A stretch of DNA of 64,000 nt. Origin: JAFAGX01 sp035622175. Its GTDB lineage: Bacteria > Acidobacteriota > Terriglobia > Terriglobales > Acidobacteriaceae. The notes beneath the pieces are model-generated. The model searched no databases and was not told the origin of the DNA. It saw only the letters and a list, made by a program, of their open reading frames with translations. Of the stretch, positions 39,802 to 48,190 are shown piece by piece. The stretch is from NCBI GenBank assembly GCA_035622175.1, contig DASPVV010000143.1:1-64000 (forward strand), written 5' to 3'. Numbering within the stretch: the stretch's first letter is position 1; each line of letters starts with the position of its first letter. The translations under genes and the position numbers were made by a program.

Positions 39802-40097
39802 GCTAAACCTACTTCGAAGTCCCGGTCCGATCCTGCGAAGAGTCCATCGGCGCGCCAACAGCCATGGCATGGGGGAATCCCTGATGCCGTTTGTAGCGAT
39901 TTCACCAAGGCGAAAAAGTGGCACCCCCGCTTGTTGCACCCCTCGCCATTCGAGATGCTACTCGGCATGCATCCCGGGCCCTCGCGCAGAAGGGAACAGG
40001 ATTCGTTCTGCGTCGAGTTTGCTTCGGGCGGTGTTGGCTTGTTTGTTCACCGGCTTCTGGTTCTTAAACAATTGGATCGGGAAAGGAGAACCCAGTC
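39802..40097 (+). promoter_or_regulatory. Probable promoter region of the structural hydrogenase operon
   Basis: This gap of 296 bp separates the regulator from the second small subunit and is by far the largest in the locus, so a promoter here is inferred. AAAGGAGAA precedes the ATG at 40098. TTGTTCAC at 40043-40050 also occurs just before the first small-subunit gene (36072-36079). No convincing -35/-10 pair or sigma-54 site was found. Confidence 0.4.
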
Positions 40098-41162
40098 ATG
40101 GCAGCAGAAACGGTTCCGTACGGTCGAGTGACGCAAAGGCCATCGCCGGTTGCCGAAGTGCACATTGTGTGGATCACGGCGGGTCTGGGCTGTGATGGAG
40201 ATTCGGTTTCCGTCACTGCCGCGACCCAGCCCAGTATCGAGGATGTCCTGTTAGGGGCCATTCCGGGGCTGCCGAAGGTCCACCTGCACAATCCCGTCCT
40301 TGCTTATGAAGTCGGCGATGACTTCATGAAGTATTGGTACCAGGCGCAGGAGGGAAAACTCGATCCCTTTGTTTTGGTGGTGGAGGGCTCCATTCCCAAC
40401 GAGAAGATCAAGAAGGAAGGTTACTGGGCGGCACTCGGAACGGATCCCAAAACCCAGCAGCCCATCCCCACCAACGAGTGGATTGATCGACTCTCCTCGA
40501 AGGCATTGGCGGTCATTGCCTGCGGAACGTGCGCAACCTACGGTGGCATTCATGCCATGGAAGGCAACCCGACCGGGTGCATGGGTCTCGCGGACTACCT
40601 GGGCTGGGATTGGAAGTCCAAGGCCGGTCTGCCCATCGTGAATGTACCGGGATGCCCGGTGCAGCCGGACAACTTCATGGAAACCGTGCTGTACCTCCTT
40701 TATCAGGTAGCCGGATTGGCTCCCATGATTCCGCTGGACGATCAACTACGGCCGACATGGTTGTTTGGCAAGACCGTGCACGAGGGCTGCGACCGCGCCG
40801 GCTACTACGAGCAAGGGGATTTCGCCGAGGTCTACGGCTCCCCCAAATGCATTGTGAAGCTAGGCTGTTGGGGGCCCGTGGTCAACTGCAACGTGCCCAA
40901 ACGAGGGTGGATGGCTGGCATTGGGGGCTGCCCCAACGTCGGCGGTATCTGCATCGGTTGCACCATGCCGGGATTTCCGGACAAGTTCATGCCGTTCATG
41001 GATGAGCCGCCAGGGGGGAAGATTTCAAGCGGAGCGGTGGGCGCTTACGGCCGCATTATTCGCAGCCTCCGATCGGTGACTCAGTCGACGGTCAATAAGG
41101 AACCGAAATGGCGCCACCCGCGCCCGGAACTCACCACCGGCTATCACGCCCGAACCTACTGA
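40098..41162 (+). CDS. hhyS: Group 1h [NiFe]-hydrogenase small subunit, operon copy
   Basis: This 354-residue protein is the electron-transfer subunit expected to pair with the large subunit 14 bp downstream. It has the same cluster ligands as the first copy: GLGCDGD, GTCATYGG, PGCPVQPDN, VHEGCDRAGYYEQ, LGCWGPVVNCN and GGCPNVGGICIGCTMPGFPD. The proximal Cys replaced by Asp in CDGD is characteristic of the oxygen-tolerant actinobacterial-type enzymes (shown structurally in Ralstonia). It lacks a Tat signal. Its C-terminus (PRPELTTGYHARTY) differs from the Arg/Lys-rich end of copy one. Confidence 0.95.
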   Translation: MAAETVPYGRVTQRPSPVAEVHIVWITAGLGCDGDSVSVTAATQPSIEDVLLGAIPGLPKVHLHNPVLAYEVGDDFMKYWYQAQEGKLDPFVLVVEGSIPNEKIKKEGYWAALGTDPKTQQPIPTNEWIDRLSSKALAVIACGTCATYGGIHAMEGNPTGCMGLADYLGWDWKSKAGLPIVNVPGCPVQPDNFMETVLYLLYQVAGLAPMIPLDDQLRPTWLFGKTVHEGCDRAGYYEQGDFAEVYGSPKCIVKLGCWGPVVNCNVPKRGWMAGIGGCPNVGGICIGCTMPGFPDKFMPFMDEPPGGKISSGAVGAYGRIIRSLRSVTQSTVNKEPKWRHPRPELTTGYHARTY

Positions 41163-41176
41163 CAGGAGCAAATCGA

Positions 41177-42973
41177 ATGAGCACCATTACTGCGCCAACG
41201 CAAGAGACCTCGTCCAAGAAAAGGAATCTGGTGGAGATGAACTGGGATCCGATCACCCGGATCGTGGGGAGCCTGGGTATATTCACCAAGATCGACTTCG
41301 ATAAGCGCCATGTGGCCGAATGTCACAGCACGTCGTCCATCTTCCGTGGATACAGCATTTTCATGAAGGGCAAGGACCCGCGGGACGCCCACTTCATCAC
41401 CAGCCGGATCTGCGGCATCTGTGGCGATAACCACGCTACCTGCGCCACCTATGCCCAGAATATGGCCTTCGGAGTGAGGCCGCCGGCCATCGCCGAATGG
41501 ATCGTGAACCTGGGCGAAGCTGCCGAGTACATGTTCGACCACAACATCTTCCAGGACAACCTGGTGGGGGTGGATTTCTGCGAGCAGATGGTCAAGGAGA
41601 CCAACCCCAAAGTTTGGATGAAGGCTCAGTCTACCTCGGCTCCCCATAGCCATTTGCATGGGTATCGCACCATCGCGGACATCATGACGGCGTTGAACCC
41701 GTTCACCGGAGCCTTCTACCGAGAGGCTCTCCAGATGAGCCGCATGACCCGCGAGATGTTCTGCCTCATGGAGGGTCGGCATGTGCATCCCTCCACTCTC
41801 TACCCGGGCGGAGTCGGGACCGTTCCCACCATTCAGCTGTTTACCGATTACTTGGTTCGGCTGATGAAATACGTAGAGTTCATGAAGAAGGTAGTGCCTT
41901 TGCATGATGACCTGTTCGACTTTTTCTACCAGACACTACCCGGCTATGAGGAGGTTGGACGGAGAAGGGTCCTGCTCGGATGCTGGGGCTCCTTCAACGA
42001 TCCCGACCATTGTGATTACACCTACAAGAACATGACGAACTGGGGAAACAAGATGTTCGTTACGCCCGGCGTGGTGGTCGACGGCAAGTTGGTAACCACG
42101 GATTTGGTCGAAATCAACTTGAACATCCGCATCCTGCTGGGCAGTTCCTACTACGATGACTGGCAGAACGCTGAAACGTTCGTCAAAACCGATCCCTTAG
42201 GCAACCCGGTCGACAAGCATCACCCCTGGAACCAGACAACGATTCCACGCCCACAGAAGCGGGATTTCGGCGGGAAGTACACCTGGGTCATGTCGCCGCG
42301 GTGGTTTGACAAGCGCACCGGCGATCATCTCGCCCTCGACACTGGTGGCGGTCCGATTGCCCGCCTGTGGGCCACGGCGCTCGCCGGGTTGGTGGACATC
42401 GGCTACATCAAGGCCACCGGTCACAGCGTGAAGATGTACCTGCCGAAAACCACCTCGCTACCGGAAGTGGAATTTGAATGGAGGGTGCCGAAGTGGAGCA
42501 ACGCGATCGAACGCGACCGCGCCCGGACGTACTTCCAGGTTTACGCCGCCTGCTGCGCCCTTCATTTTATGGAGAAGGCCCTGGCCGAATTGCATGCCGG
42601 CCGGACCAAAACCTGGACGGACTTCAAGGTGCCCGAACAGGCGATCGGATGCGGATTCCACGAGGCAGTGCGCGGAGTGCTGTCGCATCATGTCGTGATA
42701 CGGGACGGCAAGATCGCCAACTATCACCCCTATCCCCCCACTCCCTGGAATGCCAATCCGCGCGACGTGTATGGGACGCCGGGTCCATACGAGGATGCGG
42801 TCGAGAACACGCCCATCTTTGAAGAGAATGGGCCCGACAAGTTCAAGGGCATTGACATCATGCGCGCGGTGCGGAGTTTCGATCCCTGCTTGCCGTGCGG
42901 TGTGCATATGTACCTCGGAAACGGCAAAGTGCTGGAGACGCGTCATTCCCCGATGTTTGGTCTGCAGCCCTGA
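41177..42973 (+). CDS. hhyL: Group 1h [NiFe]-hydrogenase large subunit
   Basis: The catalytic subunit that splits H2 at a Ni-Fe(CN)2CO centre. The Ni ligands are the two CxxC pairs: RICGICG (Cys79 and Cys82) and DPCLPCGVH (Cys571 and Cys574 of 598). The residues after His577 (MYLGNGKVLETRHSPMFGLQP) are the C-terminal extension expected to be removed by the maturation protease after Ni insertion. The ATG at 41177 is preceded by AGGAGC. This group oxidises H2 at atmospheric concentration in aerobic soil bacteria; that function here is inferred from the family. Confidence 0.96.
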   Translation: MSTITAPTQETSSKKRNLVEMNWDPITRIVGSLGIFTKIDFDKRHVAECHSTSSIFRGYSIFMKGKDPRDAHFITSRICGICGDNHATCATYAQNMAFGVRPPAIAEWIVNLGEAAEYMFDHNIFQDNLVGVDFCEQMVKETNPKVWMKAQSTSAPHSHLHGYRTIADIMTALNPFTGAFYREALQMSRMTREMFCLMEGRHVHPSTLYPGGVGTVPTIQLFTDYLVRLMKYVEFMKKVVPLHDDLFDFFYQTLPGYEEVGRRRVLLGCWGSFNDPDHCDYTYKNMTNWGNKMFVTPGVVVDGKLVTTDLVEINLNIRILLGSSYYDDWQNAETFVKTDPLGNPVDKHHPWNQTTIPRPQKRDFGGKYTWVMSPRWFDKRTGDHLALDTGGGPIARLWATALAGLVDIGYIKATGHSVKMYLPKTTSLPEVEFEWRVPKWSNAIERDRARTYFQVYAACCALHFMEKALAELHAGRTKTWTDFKVPEQAIGCGFHEAVRGVLSHHVVIRDGKIANYHPYPPTPWNANPRDVYGTPGPYEDAVENTPIFEENGPDKFKGIDIMRAVRSFDPCLPCGVHMYLGNGKVLETRHSPMFGLQP

Positions 42974-43090
42974 GCCCGGCCGATGCCCGAGGAGTGAGAG
43001 CGGCGGTTGTCCGGGGAAACCGTGAAACGTATTGGCGGTTTGAACCTCGAGCTCTCACTCCTTAGCCTTTCTGCACGACGAAGGAGGTTT

Positions 43091-43681
43091 GTGGCTGAAG
43101 ACATGGATTTTCGCCGGCGCATGCAACAGGTCGGCGACTTAGTGCAAAAGATTGAAGACATCGCCGATCCTGCCGTCAGAGCCACTGCCAAAGAACTGCT
43201 ACAGCTGCTCATGGAACTGCATGCCACGGGCCTCGAAAAGGTGTTGGAGATTACGTTCCAGGCAGGTGATTCGGGCAGGGGCATCATCGATGAGCTGGCT
43301 CGCGACCCGTTGGTCAGCGGCCTATTTATTCTCTATGGTCTGCATCCTGAGGCGCTGGGGACGCGCGTGGCAAAAGCCCTGGACCGGATTCGCCCCAGCT
43401 TGCGGAAACACGGAAGCGAAATAGAACTGCTGGCAGTCGATGAGGGAGTGGTCCGGGTGAGAATCGTAATGGGTGGACCCACCTGCGGTTCTACCGTGAA
43501 GACGATTCGATCCAAGGTGGAAGAGGCCATCTATGAAGCCGCACCCGACATGACTTCTTTGTTGATTGAGGGTCCGGAGACGAAGGCCGCGTCGGGCTTT
43601 GTCGCTTTGGAGAAGTTGATGGGGAACCATCTCCCGGTCGGGCCCGATCCGACGCTAGCGAGAGTCGAAGGAGAGCCGTGA
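43091..43681 (+). CDS. NifU C-terminal-domain protein of the hydrogenase cluster
   Basis: The N-terminal half is helical (MDFRRRMQQVGDLVQKIEDIADPAVR). The C-terminal half, from about residue 110, has the NifU/Nfu fold (HGSEIELLAVDEGVVRVRIVMGGPTCGSTVKTIRSKVEEAI). Nfu domains hold an iron-sulfur cluster with a CxxC pair; here the loop reads GGPTCGST, with one Cys only. Cluster assembly would then need another ligand or a different function. AAGGAGG lies at 43081-43087; GTG 43091 is rather close to it and ATG 43103 rather far, so the start is uncertain. NifU-like genes are usual in group 1h clusters. Confidence 0.8.
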   Translation: MAEDMDFRRRMQQVGDLVQKIEDIADPAVRATAKELLQLLMELHATGLEKVLEITFQAGDSGRGIIDELARDPLVSGLFILYGLHPEALGTRVAKALDRIRPSLRKHGSEIELLAVDEGVVRVRIVMGGPTCGSTVKTIRSKVEEAIYEAAPDMTSLLIEGPETKAASGFVALEKLMGNHLPVGPDPTLARVEGEP

Positions 43682-43700
43682 CAGGGCGAAGTACGGAGCT

Positions 43701-44357
43701 ATGAATCCGGGACAGTTTTCAGGAGCGGACGGCGGGTTCGCGGCGCTGCGTCAATTTGCTCGGCGGCGGCCAACGGCGGAGCACTGCGAGCTATGTGGCG
43801 CCGAAGTCGTGCCGGAACATGCCCACCTGGTCGACCTCGCGCGCCGCAAACTGCTTTGCGCCTGCGACCCTTGTGCTGTGCTCTTCAGCGGTCAAGACGG
43901 GCCAAAGTACAAGCGCGTTCCGCGACGTGTGACCGTCCTGGCCGACTTTCGCATGACTGACGCCCAGTGGGACGGCTTGATGATCCCCATCAACATGGCG
44001 TTTTTCTTCAAGAACAGTGCGGAAGAGAAGATATCGGTATTCTATCCCAGCCCCGCCGGCGCCACCGAATCCCTGCTGGCTCTGGAGACGTGGGACGAGA
44101 TAGTCCGCGAAAACCCAGGGTTAGGCCATATGGATAGCGATGTAGAAGCTCTGCTGGTCAACCGCGTCGGCTATGCGCGCGGTGCCACCCCGGCCGAATA
44201 TTATCTCCTCCCGATCGATGAGTGCTACAAGCTGGTGGGCATCATCCGCATGCATTGGCGCGGCCTCTCGGGCGGAAGCAAAGTGTGGCAGGAACTCGGC
44301 CACTTCTTCACCGGCCTGCAGAGTAGGGTCAGGGTAGGGGAGGAGTCGCATGCCTGA
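43701..44357 (+). CDS. DUF5947 family protein of the hydrogenase cluster
   Basis: A 218-residue protein with a zinc-ribbon-like N-terminus: CELC at about residues 29-32 and CACDPC near 53-58. The second half (FYPSPAGATESLLALETWDEIV and YYLLPIDECYKLVGIIRMHWRG) is typical of DUF5947, a family seen in high-affinity hydrogenase clusters. Its function is unknown; a role in assembly or electron transfer is inferred from linkage only. It begins 19 bp after the NifU-like gene and overlaps the next gene by 8 bp. Confidence 0.82.
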   Translation: MNPGQFSGADGGFAALRQFARRRPTAEHCELCGAEVVPEHAHLVDLARRKLLCACDPCAVLFSGQDGPKYKRVPRRVTVLADFRMTDAQWDGLMIPINMAFFFKNSAEEKISVFYPSPAGATESLLALETWDEIVRENPGLGHMDSDVEALLVNRVGYARGATPAEYYLLPIDECYKLVGIIRMHWRGLSGGSKVWQELGHFFTGLQSRVRVGEESHA

Positions 44358-44997
44358 ACTGAGCTTCCAAATCGAAGGGGTGGAAGTGGCGCCGTGGGCT
44401 GCAGCGCCGCAACTAACCTTCAAGCTTCGCCTGACCGCTGCCACGGCGGACGAGAGAATCCATACGGTCGCCCTGCGCTGCCAGATTCAGATCGAGGTTA
44501 CGCGGCGTCGTTACGCCGCGCAAGAACAGGCTGCGTTGCAGGATCTTTTCGGTGAGCCGAAGCGCTGGGCCCAAACCCTGAGGAGTTTGCTGTGGACGCA
44601 CGCCAGCGTAGTGGTGCCTGCTTTCGCGGGGAGCACGGTGACGGACCTCCCCGTCCCCTGTACCTTCGATTTCAATGTAGCGGCGACGAAGTATTTCTAC
44701 GGCTTGACGGAAGGAGAGATCCCACTCAATTTGCTCTTCAGCGGAACCGTGTTTTATGCCCGGGCAGACGGAGGGCTGCAAGTCGCGCCCATTGCCTGGG
44801 AGAAGGAAGCAAGGTGCAAGCTGCCGGTGAAGGTCTGGCGCGAAATGATGGACGCTTACTATCCGAATAGCGCGTGGCTTTGTCTGCGACGCGACGTCTT
44901 CGAGCGGCTCTATCGCTACAAGATGCGCCTAGGCATTCCGACGTGGGAGCAAGCGCTGGAAGCCGCGCTTCCGGTTGAGGAGGCGGTGGGCCAATGA
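44350..44997 (+). CDS. DUF6084 family protein of the hydrogenase cluster
   Basis: A 215-residue soluble protein, predicted beta-rich (LSFQIEGVEVAPWAAAPQLTFKLRL, then FDFNVAATKYFYGLTEGEIPLNLLFSGTVFY) with a helical end (VWREMMDAYYPNSAWLCLRRDVFERLYRYK). It resembles DUF6084, which accompanies group 1h hydrogenases. No catalytic motif is seen. It overlaps both neighbours by 4-8 bp, so it is translated with them. Confidence 0.8.
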   Translation: MPELSFQIEGVEVAPWAAAPQLTFKLRLTAATADERIHTVALRCQIQIEVTRRRYAAQEQAALQDLFGEPKRWAQTLRSLLWTHASVVVPAFAGSTVTDLPVPCTFDFNVAATKYFYGLTEGEIPLNLLFSGTVFYARADGGLQVAPIAWEKEARCKLPVKVWREMMDAYYPNSAWLCLRRDVFERLYRYKMRLGIPTWEQALEAALPVEEAVGQ

Positions 44998-46058
44998 ATC
45001 TCGAGCGGGTGGAGAAAATCGCCAAGGCGGTGCTGTATGAGGGATACATGTTGTACCCCTACCGCCCCTCCGCGGTGAAGAACCGGCAGCGGTGGAATTT
45101 CGGCGTTCTCTACCCTCGCGGCTATAGCGAAGCCCAAGCCGGCTCCGATGCGTGGATGATGCAAACCGAGTGCTTGGTCGAGGGCGGCCAGCGGTCGAGA
45201 CTCGAAGGGAAGGTGCGGTTCCTGCAATTGGTCGAGCGCTCCGTCGGGCGAGTAACTTTCCCAGGCCGCCAACTGCGGCCCGGCGAACTCCCCGACTTCG
45301 AGATCGTCGAGAAGCTTGAGCTCGCGGGAAAGGTTTTCTACCCCTGGCAGGAAGCGGTGGAGCGAGAAATCATCTTGCCGATGCGCCACCTTGCCAGCTT
45401 GAGCCCGGAGCCCCTACTCGAACCTTTCACCCTGCCCTCGGAAAAGCAATTCGAACTGCTCGGCGGCGGGAGTGGACCAGTCGCTGGAATCATGGTGCGC
45501 GAGCGAGGCGAAATCCAGGGAACGGTCCAAATTTCTGCCGAGCGCGTCAGCCATGAGGTATTCCGGATTGGCGTGCGCATTCAAAACGAGAGTCCGGTTG
45601 AGGTTTCCGAAAGTTCGAGCCGCGAAGAGGCACTGCTGCGATCGCTGGTGTCGACGCACACCATCATGGGCATAGCGGACGGCGCCTTTGTGTCGGCGGT
45701 TGATCCTCCCGAAACGCTGCGAGAGATTGCCGCGGGTTGTCGCAGCCTCGGCACGTGGCCGGTTCTGGTCGGAGAAGCGGGCCAGCGCGACACGATGCTC
45801 TCCTCGCCGATCATCCTGTACGACTATCCGCAGGTTGCTGCGGAGAGTGCCGGTGATCTGTTCGATGGAACCGAGATTGATGAGATTCTGTTGCTCCGCA
45901 TTATGACCCTGACGGACGAAGAGAAGCGCGAGATGCGGCAGTCCGACGAGCGCGCCCGCGAGCTTCTGGAGCGTACCGAAGCGCTTCCCGTGGAACACTT
46001 GATGAAACTGCATGGAGTCGTGCGCGGACTGCGTCCCCTCAAGGAGGACACGCCATGA
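44994..46058 (+). CDS. Hydrogenase-cluster protein of unknown function
   Basis: A 354-residue soluble protein with no recognised domain. The N-terminus (NLERVEKIAKAVLYEGYMLYPYRPSAVKNRQRWNFGVLYP) contains a conserved-looking Tyr/Pro block. The C-terminus is acidic and helical (LLRIMTLTDEEKREMRQSD). I recall similar proteins in other high-affinity hydrogenase clusters. Overlaps of 4 bp on both sides place it in the core operon, so it is probably an accessory or structural factor for the enzyme. Confidence 0.75.
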   Translation: MNLERVEKIAKAVLYEGYMLYPYRPSAVKNRQRWNFGVLYPRGYSEAQAGSDAWMMQTECLVEGGQRSRLEGKVRFLQLVERSVGRVTFPGRQLRPGELPDFEIVEKLELAGKVFYPWQEAVEREIILPMRHLASLSPEPLLEPFTLPSEKQFELLGGGSGPVAGIMVRERGEIQGTVQISAERVSHEVFRIGVRIQNESPVEVSESSSREEALLRSLVSTHTIMGIADGAFVSAVDPPETLREIAAGCRSLGTWPVLVGEAGQRDTMLSSPIILYDYPQVAAESAGDLFDGTEIDEILLLRIMTLTDEEKREMRQSDERARELLERTEALPVEHLMKLHGVVRGLRPLKEDTP

Positions 46059-46894
46059 ACGAGTGGGAGTGGCACGCTCTCGAAGACAGGAGTCCGGTGG
46101 AAACCTCGGAGGTTCCAGGAGTTGACTTGAAGATTGGGGATCGCGTGCGCCTGCGTCCGCACCAGGGTGGAGACGTGATGGACATTGCTCTGACTGGACA
46201 GAACGCCACCGTTGAGGGCCTTGAACAGGATTACGAAGGCAAGATCCATGTTGGCGTCGTTCTCGACTCGGATCCGGGAAGGGATTTGGGATGGATGCGC
46301 CAGCCCGGGCACCGGTTCTTCTTTGATCCGGACGAGGTCGAACCGCTGGCTGCTGGTGAATACCATGCCACCGCCGCGTTGGTAAAGCCAAGCATCCTCA
46401 TCGCCGGCATCGGGAACATCTTCCTGGGGGACGATGGATTTGGCGTCGAGGTGGTGAAGCGGCTGGCCAGCGGCAACCTCCCGAATGGCGTGCGAGTCGC
46501 GGACTTCGGCATAAGGGGCTTCGACCTCACCTATGCGCTCCTGGATGGTTACGACACGACGATCCTGGTGGATGCCTACCCCCACGGCGAGACGCCGGGA
46601 ACGGTCTATGTGGTCGAGCCGGATGTGGAGGCGCTCGACTCTGGCAATGGTTCTCAAGGTGTCGTCGAGACGCACGGCATGAATCCGATGAACGTCGTGC
46701 GCATGGCCAAGGCGATGAACGCCCGATTAGGAAAGGTTCTGCTGGTGGGATGCGAGCCGGCAACCTTCGGAGGTGAAGAAGGGCAGATGGGGCTGAGTCA
46801 ACCGGTGGAGGCGGCCGTGGATGAAGCGGTGAAGCTGATTGATCGGTTAGTAGAGAAGTTGGTGAACCAGAACGGAGCCGGGCCGAGCCTGTGA
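46055..46894 (+). CDS. Hydrogenase maturation protease fused to an N-terminal accessory domain
   Basis: Residues 1-95 form a domain with GVDLKIGDRVRLRPHQGGDVMD, IHVGVVLDSDPGRDLG and QPGHRFFFDPDEVEPL. From about residue 110 a HyaD/HupD-type endopeptidase follows: ILIAGIGNIFLGDDGFGVEVVKRL (metal Asp or Glu), TILVDAYPHGETPGTV (metal Asp) and ETHGMNPMNVVRMA (metal His). It would cleave the C-terminal extension of the large subunit after nickel insertion. HyaD-type proteases are commonly single-domain (about 160 residues), so the added domain is noteworthy. Confidence 0.88.
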   Translation: MNEWEWHALEDRSPVETSEVPGVDLKIGDRVRLRPHQGGDVMDIALTGQNATVEGLEQDYEGKIHVGVVLDSDPGRDLGWMRQPGHRFFFDPDEVEPLAAGEYHATAALVKPSILIAGIGNIFLGDDGFGVEVVKRLASGNLPNGVRVADFGIRGFDLTYALLDGYDTTILVDAYPHGETPGTVYVVEPDVEALDSGNGSQGVVETHGMNPMNVVRMAKAMNARLGKVLLVGCEPATFGGEEGQMGLSQPVEAAVDEAVKLIDRLVEKLVNQNGAGPSL

Positions 46895-46918
46895 AACCCA
46901 ACACAAAAGGAGATTGCC

Positions 46919-47137
46919 GTGGCGATGGAACGATCGGAACCTATAAACGCAGCGAACGGTAAGGCCGACATGGATACCTTGTTTTTCGTCGGCGGAGTAG
47001 CCCTCATGGTATTTGGAGCGGGATTGATTCTTTCCAATCCCATCGTGCGCCGCTATATGGGTCAGATCGGGGTGGGCAATTTGGCGACCGCGGCCCTACC
47101 TGATCTGCAACGCTATCTGAGACTGCGGGATATGTAG
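46919..47137 (+). CDS. Small single-helix membrane protein of the hydrogenase cluster
   Basis: A 72-residue protein with one hydrophobic helix (TLFFVGGVALMVFGAGLILS, residues about 20-39), followed by PIVRRYMGQIGVGN and a C-terminal PDLQRYLRLRDM. The ending resembles small DUF6893-type proteins; this is from memory. The GTG at 46919 is well spaced from AAAGGAG; ATG 46925 is the alternative. It is the only evident membrane protein of the locus and could tether the soluble hydrogenase to the membrane, which is inference. Confidence 0.75.
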   Translation: MAMERSEPINAANGKADMDTLFFVGGVALMVFGAGLILSNPIVRRYMGQIGVGNLATAALPDLQRYLRLRDM

Positions 47138-47194
47138 AAGGCTCGAACCGCGCCCTGGGCCCCGCGTGCCCCTCGGCGAGAAAGAGAGTGCAGT

Positions 47195-47812
47195 TTGCCT
47201 GAAAGTGCAGAGTTGGGACAGAATGTTGACTCTAATGCCGCGGAAGGAAGAAGACCTGCGGCGGCTCGCTACGTAATCAGTGCGAGGGCCAGCCGCGTCA
47301 CGGTGCATGTGTTCGCCACGGGAGTGTTGTCGGCATTCGGGCACAACCCCACGGTGGCGATCCGTGACTTCAGCGGTGAAGCCTGGGTGTATGTCGGAAA
47401 GCTGGAAAGGTCCATCTTGCGCGTGACCGTTGCGGCGGCATCGCTCCAAGTGACGAATGACGTCAGCGAGAAGGATCGACGCGAGATCGAAGGTCAAATG
47501 TTCGAAGATGTGCTGGCGGTCACTGACTACCCCGAGATCGTTTATGCATGCTCGAGCGTGTCGGCAAAGCAGACGGGGGAGGGACAGTACAACGCCGAAC
47601 TGAACGGCGAACTGACACTGCATGGGGTCACTCGCGAGCAGGTGATAACGGCGCGAGTAATGCTGGGCGGAACAACTCTGACTGCCTTCGGCGATTTTAC
47701 CCTCAACCAGAGCGATTACGGGATCAAATTGGTTTCGGCGCTGGGGGGAGCGTTGAAAGTAAAGGACGAAGTCAAGTGTTCGTTCAACATCGTAGCCCAG
47801 AAGCTGGGATGA
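47195..47812 (+). CDS. Leaderless YceI-family lipocalin-like protein
   Basis: YceI proteins form a beta-barrel that binds long isoprenoid lipids such as quinones. The family pattern is clear: RYVISARASRVTVHVFATGVLSAFGHNPTVAIRDFSGE, TVAAASLQVTNDVSEKDRREIEG, LNGELTLHGVTREQV and GDFTLNQSDYGIK. Most relatives are exported, but this one has a polar N-terminus (MPESAELGQNVDSNAAEGRR) and no signal peptide, so it should be cytosolic. The TTG start at 47195 follows AAAGAGAG; no in-frame ATG or GTG fits. Its position inside the hydrogenase operon suggests a part in electron delivery to quinone. Confidence 0.85.
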   Translation: MPESAELGQNVDSNAAEGRRPAAARYVISARASRVTVHVFATGVLSAFGHNPTVAIRDFSGEAWVYVGKLERSILRVTVAAASLQVTNDVSEKDRREIEGQMFEDVLAVTDYPEIVYACSSVSAKQTGEGQYNAELNGELTLHGVTREQVITARVMLGGTTLTAFGDFTLNQSDYGIKLVSALGGALKVKDEVKCSFNIVAQKLG

Positions 47813-47860
47813 ACATTGATGGATTGGGATGATAACCATGATTCGGGGGGAGCCTGCCAG

Positions 47861-48154
47861 ATGTGCTTAGCGATACCGGGAAAGATCGTCGAAATCTTTG
47901 GCGACAACCGCGGCGCTGCCCTGGTGGAGGTAGCTGGGGTACGGCGAAGGGTCGACCTCGGGCTGCTCGAAGAGGGCTGCCCGAAGCCCGGAGACTGGGT
48001 GTTGATCCATGTCGGATTTGCCATGAGCAAAATCAGCGAGCAGGAGGCGCTCGATCAAATGCAAACGCTCCGGGTGCTTGGCGAGAGCGAAGCGGCGTTC
48101 GAGGAGGTGAGGGGCTATGGTTCGGAAGATGGGGAGCACCAGAAGGGGGATTGA
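47861..48154 (+). CDS. hypC: Hydrogenase maturation chaperone HypC
   Basis: HypC carries the Fe(CN)2CO unit with HypD to the large subunit. The ATG at 47861 gives the exact family start MCLAIPGKIVEIFGD with the essential Cys2, followed by VEVAGVRRRVDLGLL and GDWVLIHVGFAMSKISEQEA. It has 97 residues. An ATG at 47816 is in frame but would bury Cys2, so it is rejected. Confidence 0.95.
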   Translation: MCLAIPGKIVEIFGDNRGAALVEVAGVRRRVDLGLLEEGCPKPGDWVLIHVGFAMSKISEQEALDQMQTLRVLGESEAAFEEVRGYGSEDGEHQKGD

Positions 48155-48190
48155 GTCCGTCCCAGCCTTGCCGTGGGGTGGAGAAACGGC

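Noticed and set aside
39917..39937. TGGCAC followed by TTGTTGCA, resembling a sigma-54 promoter before the hydrogenase operon
   Set aside because: The spacing between the GG and GC elements is 4 bp too long for a -24/-12 promoter, and the nearby regulator is NarL-type without a sigma-54 domain.
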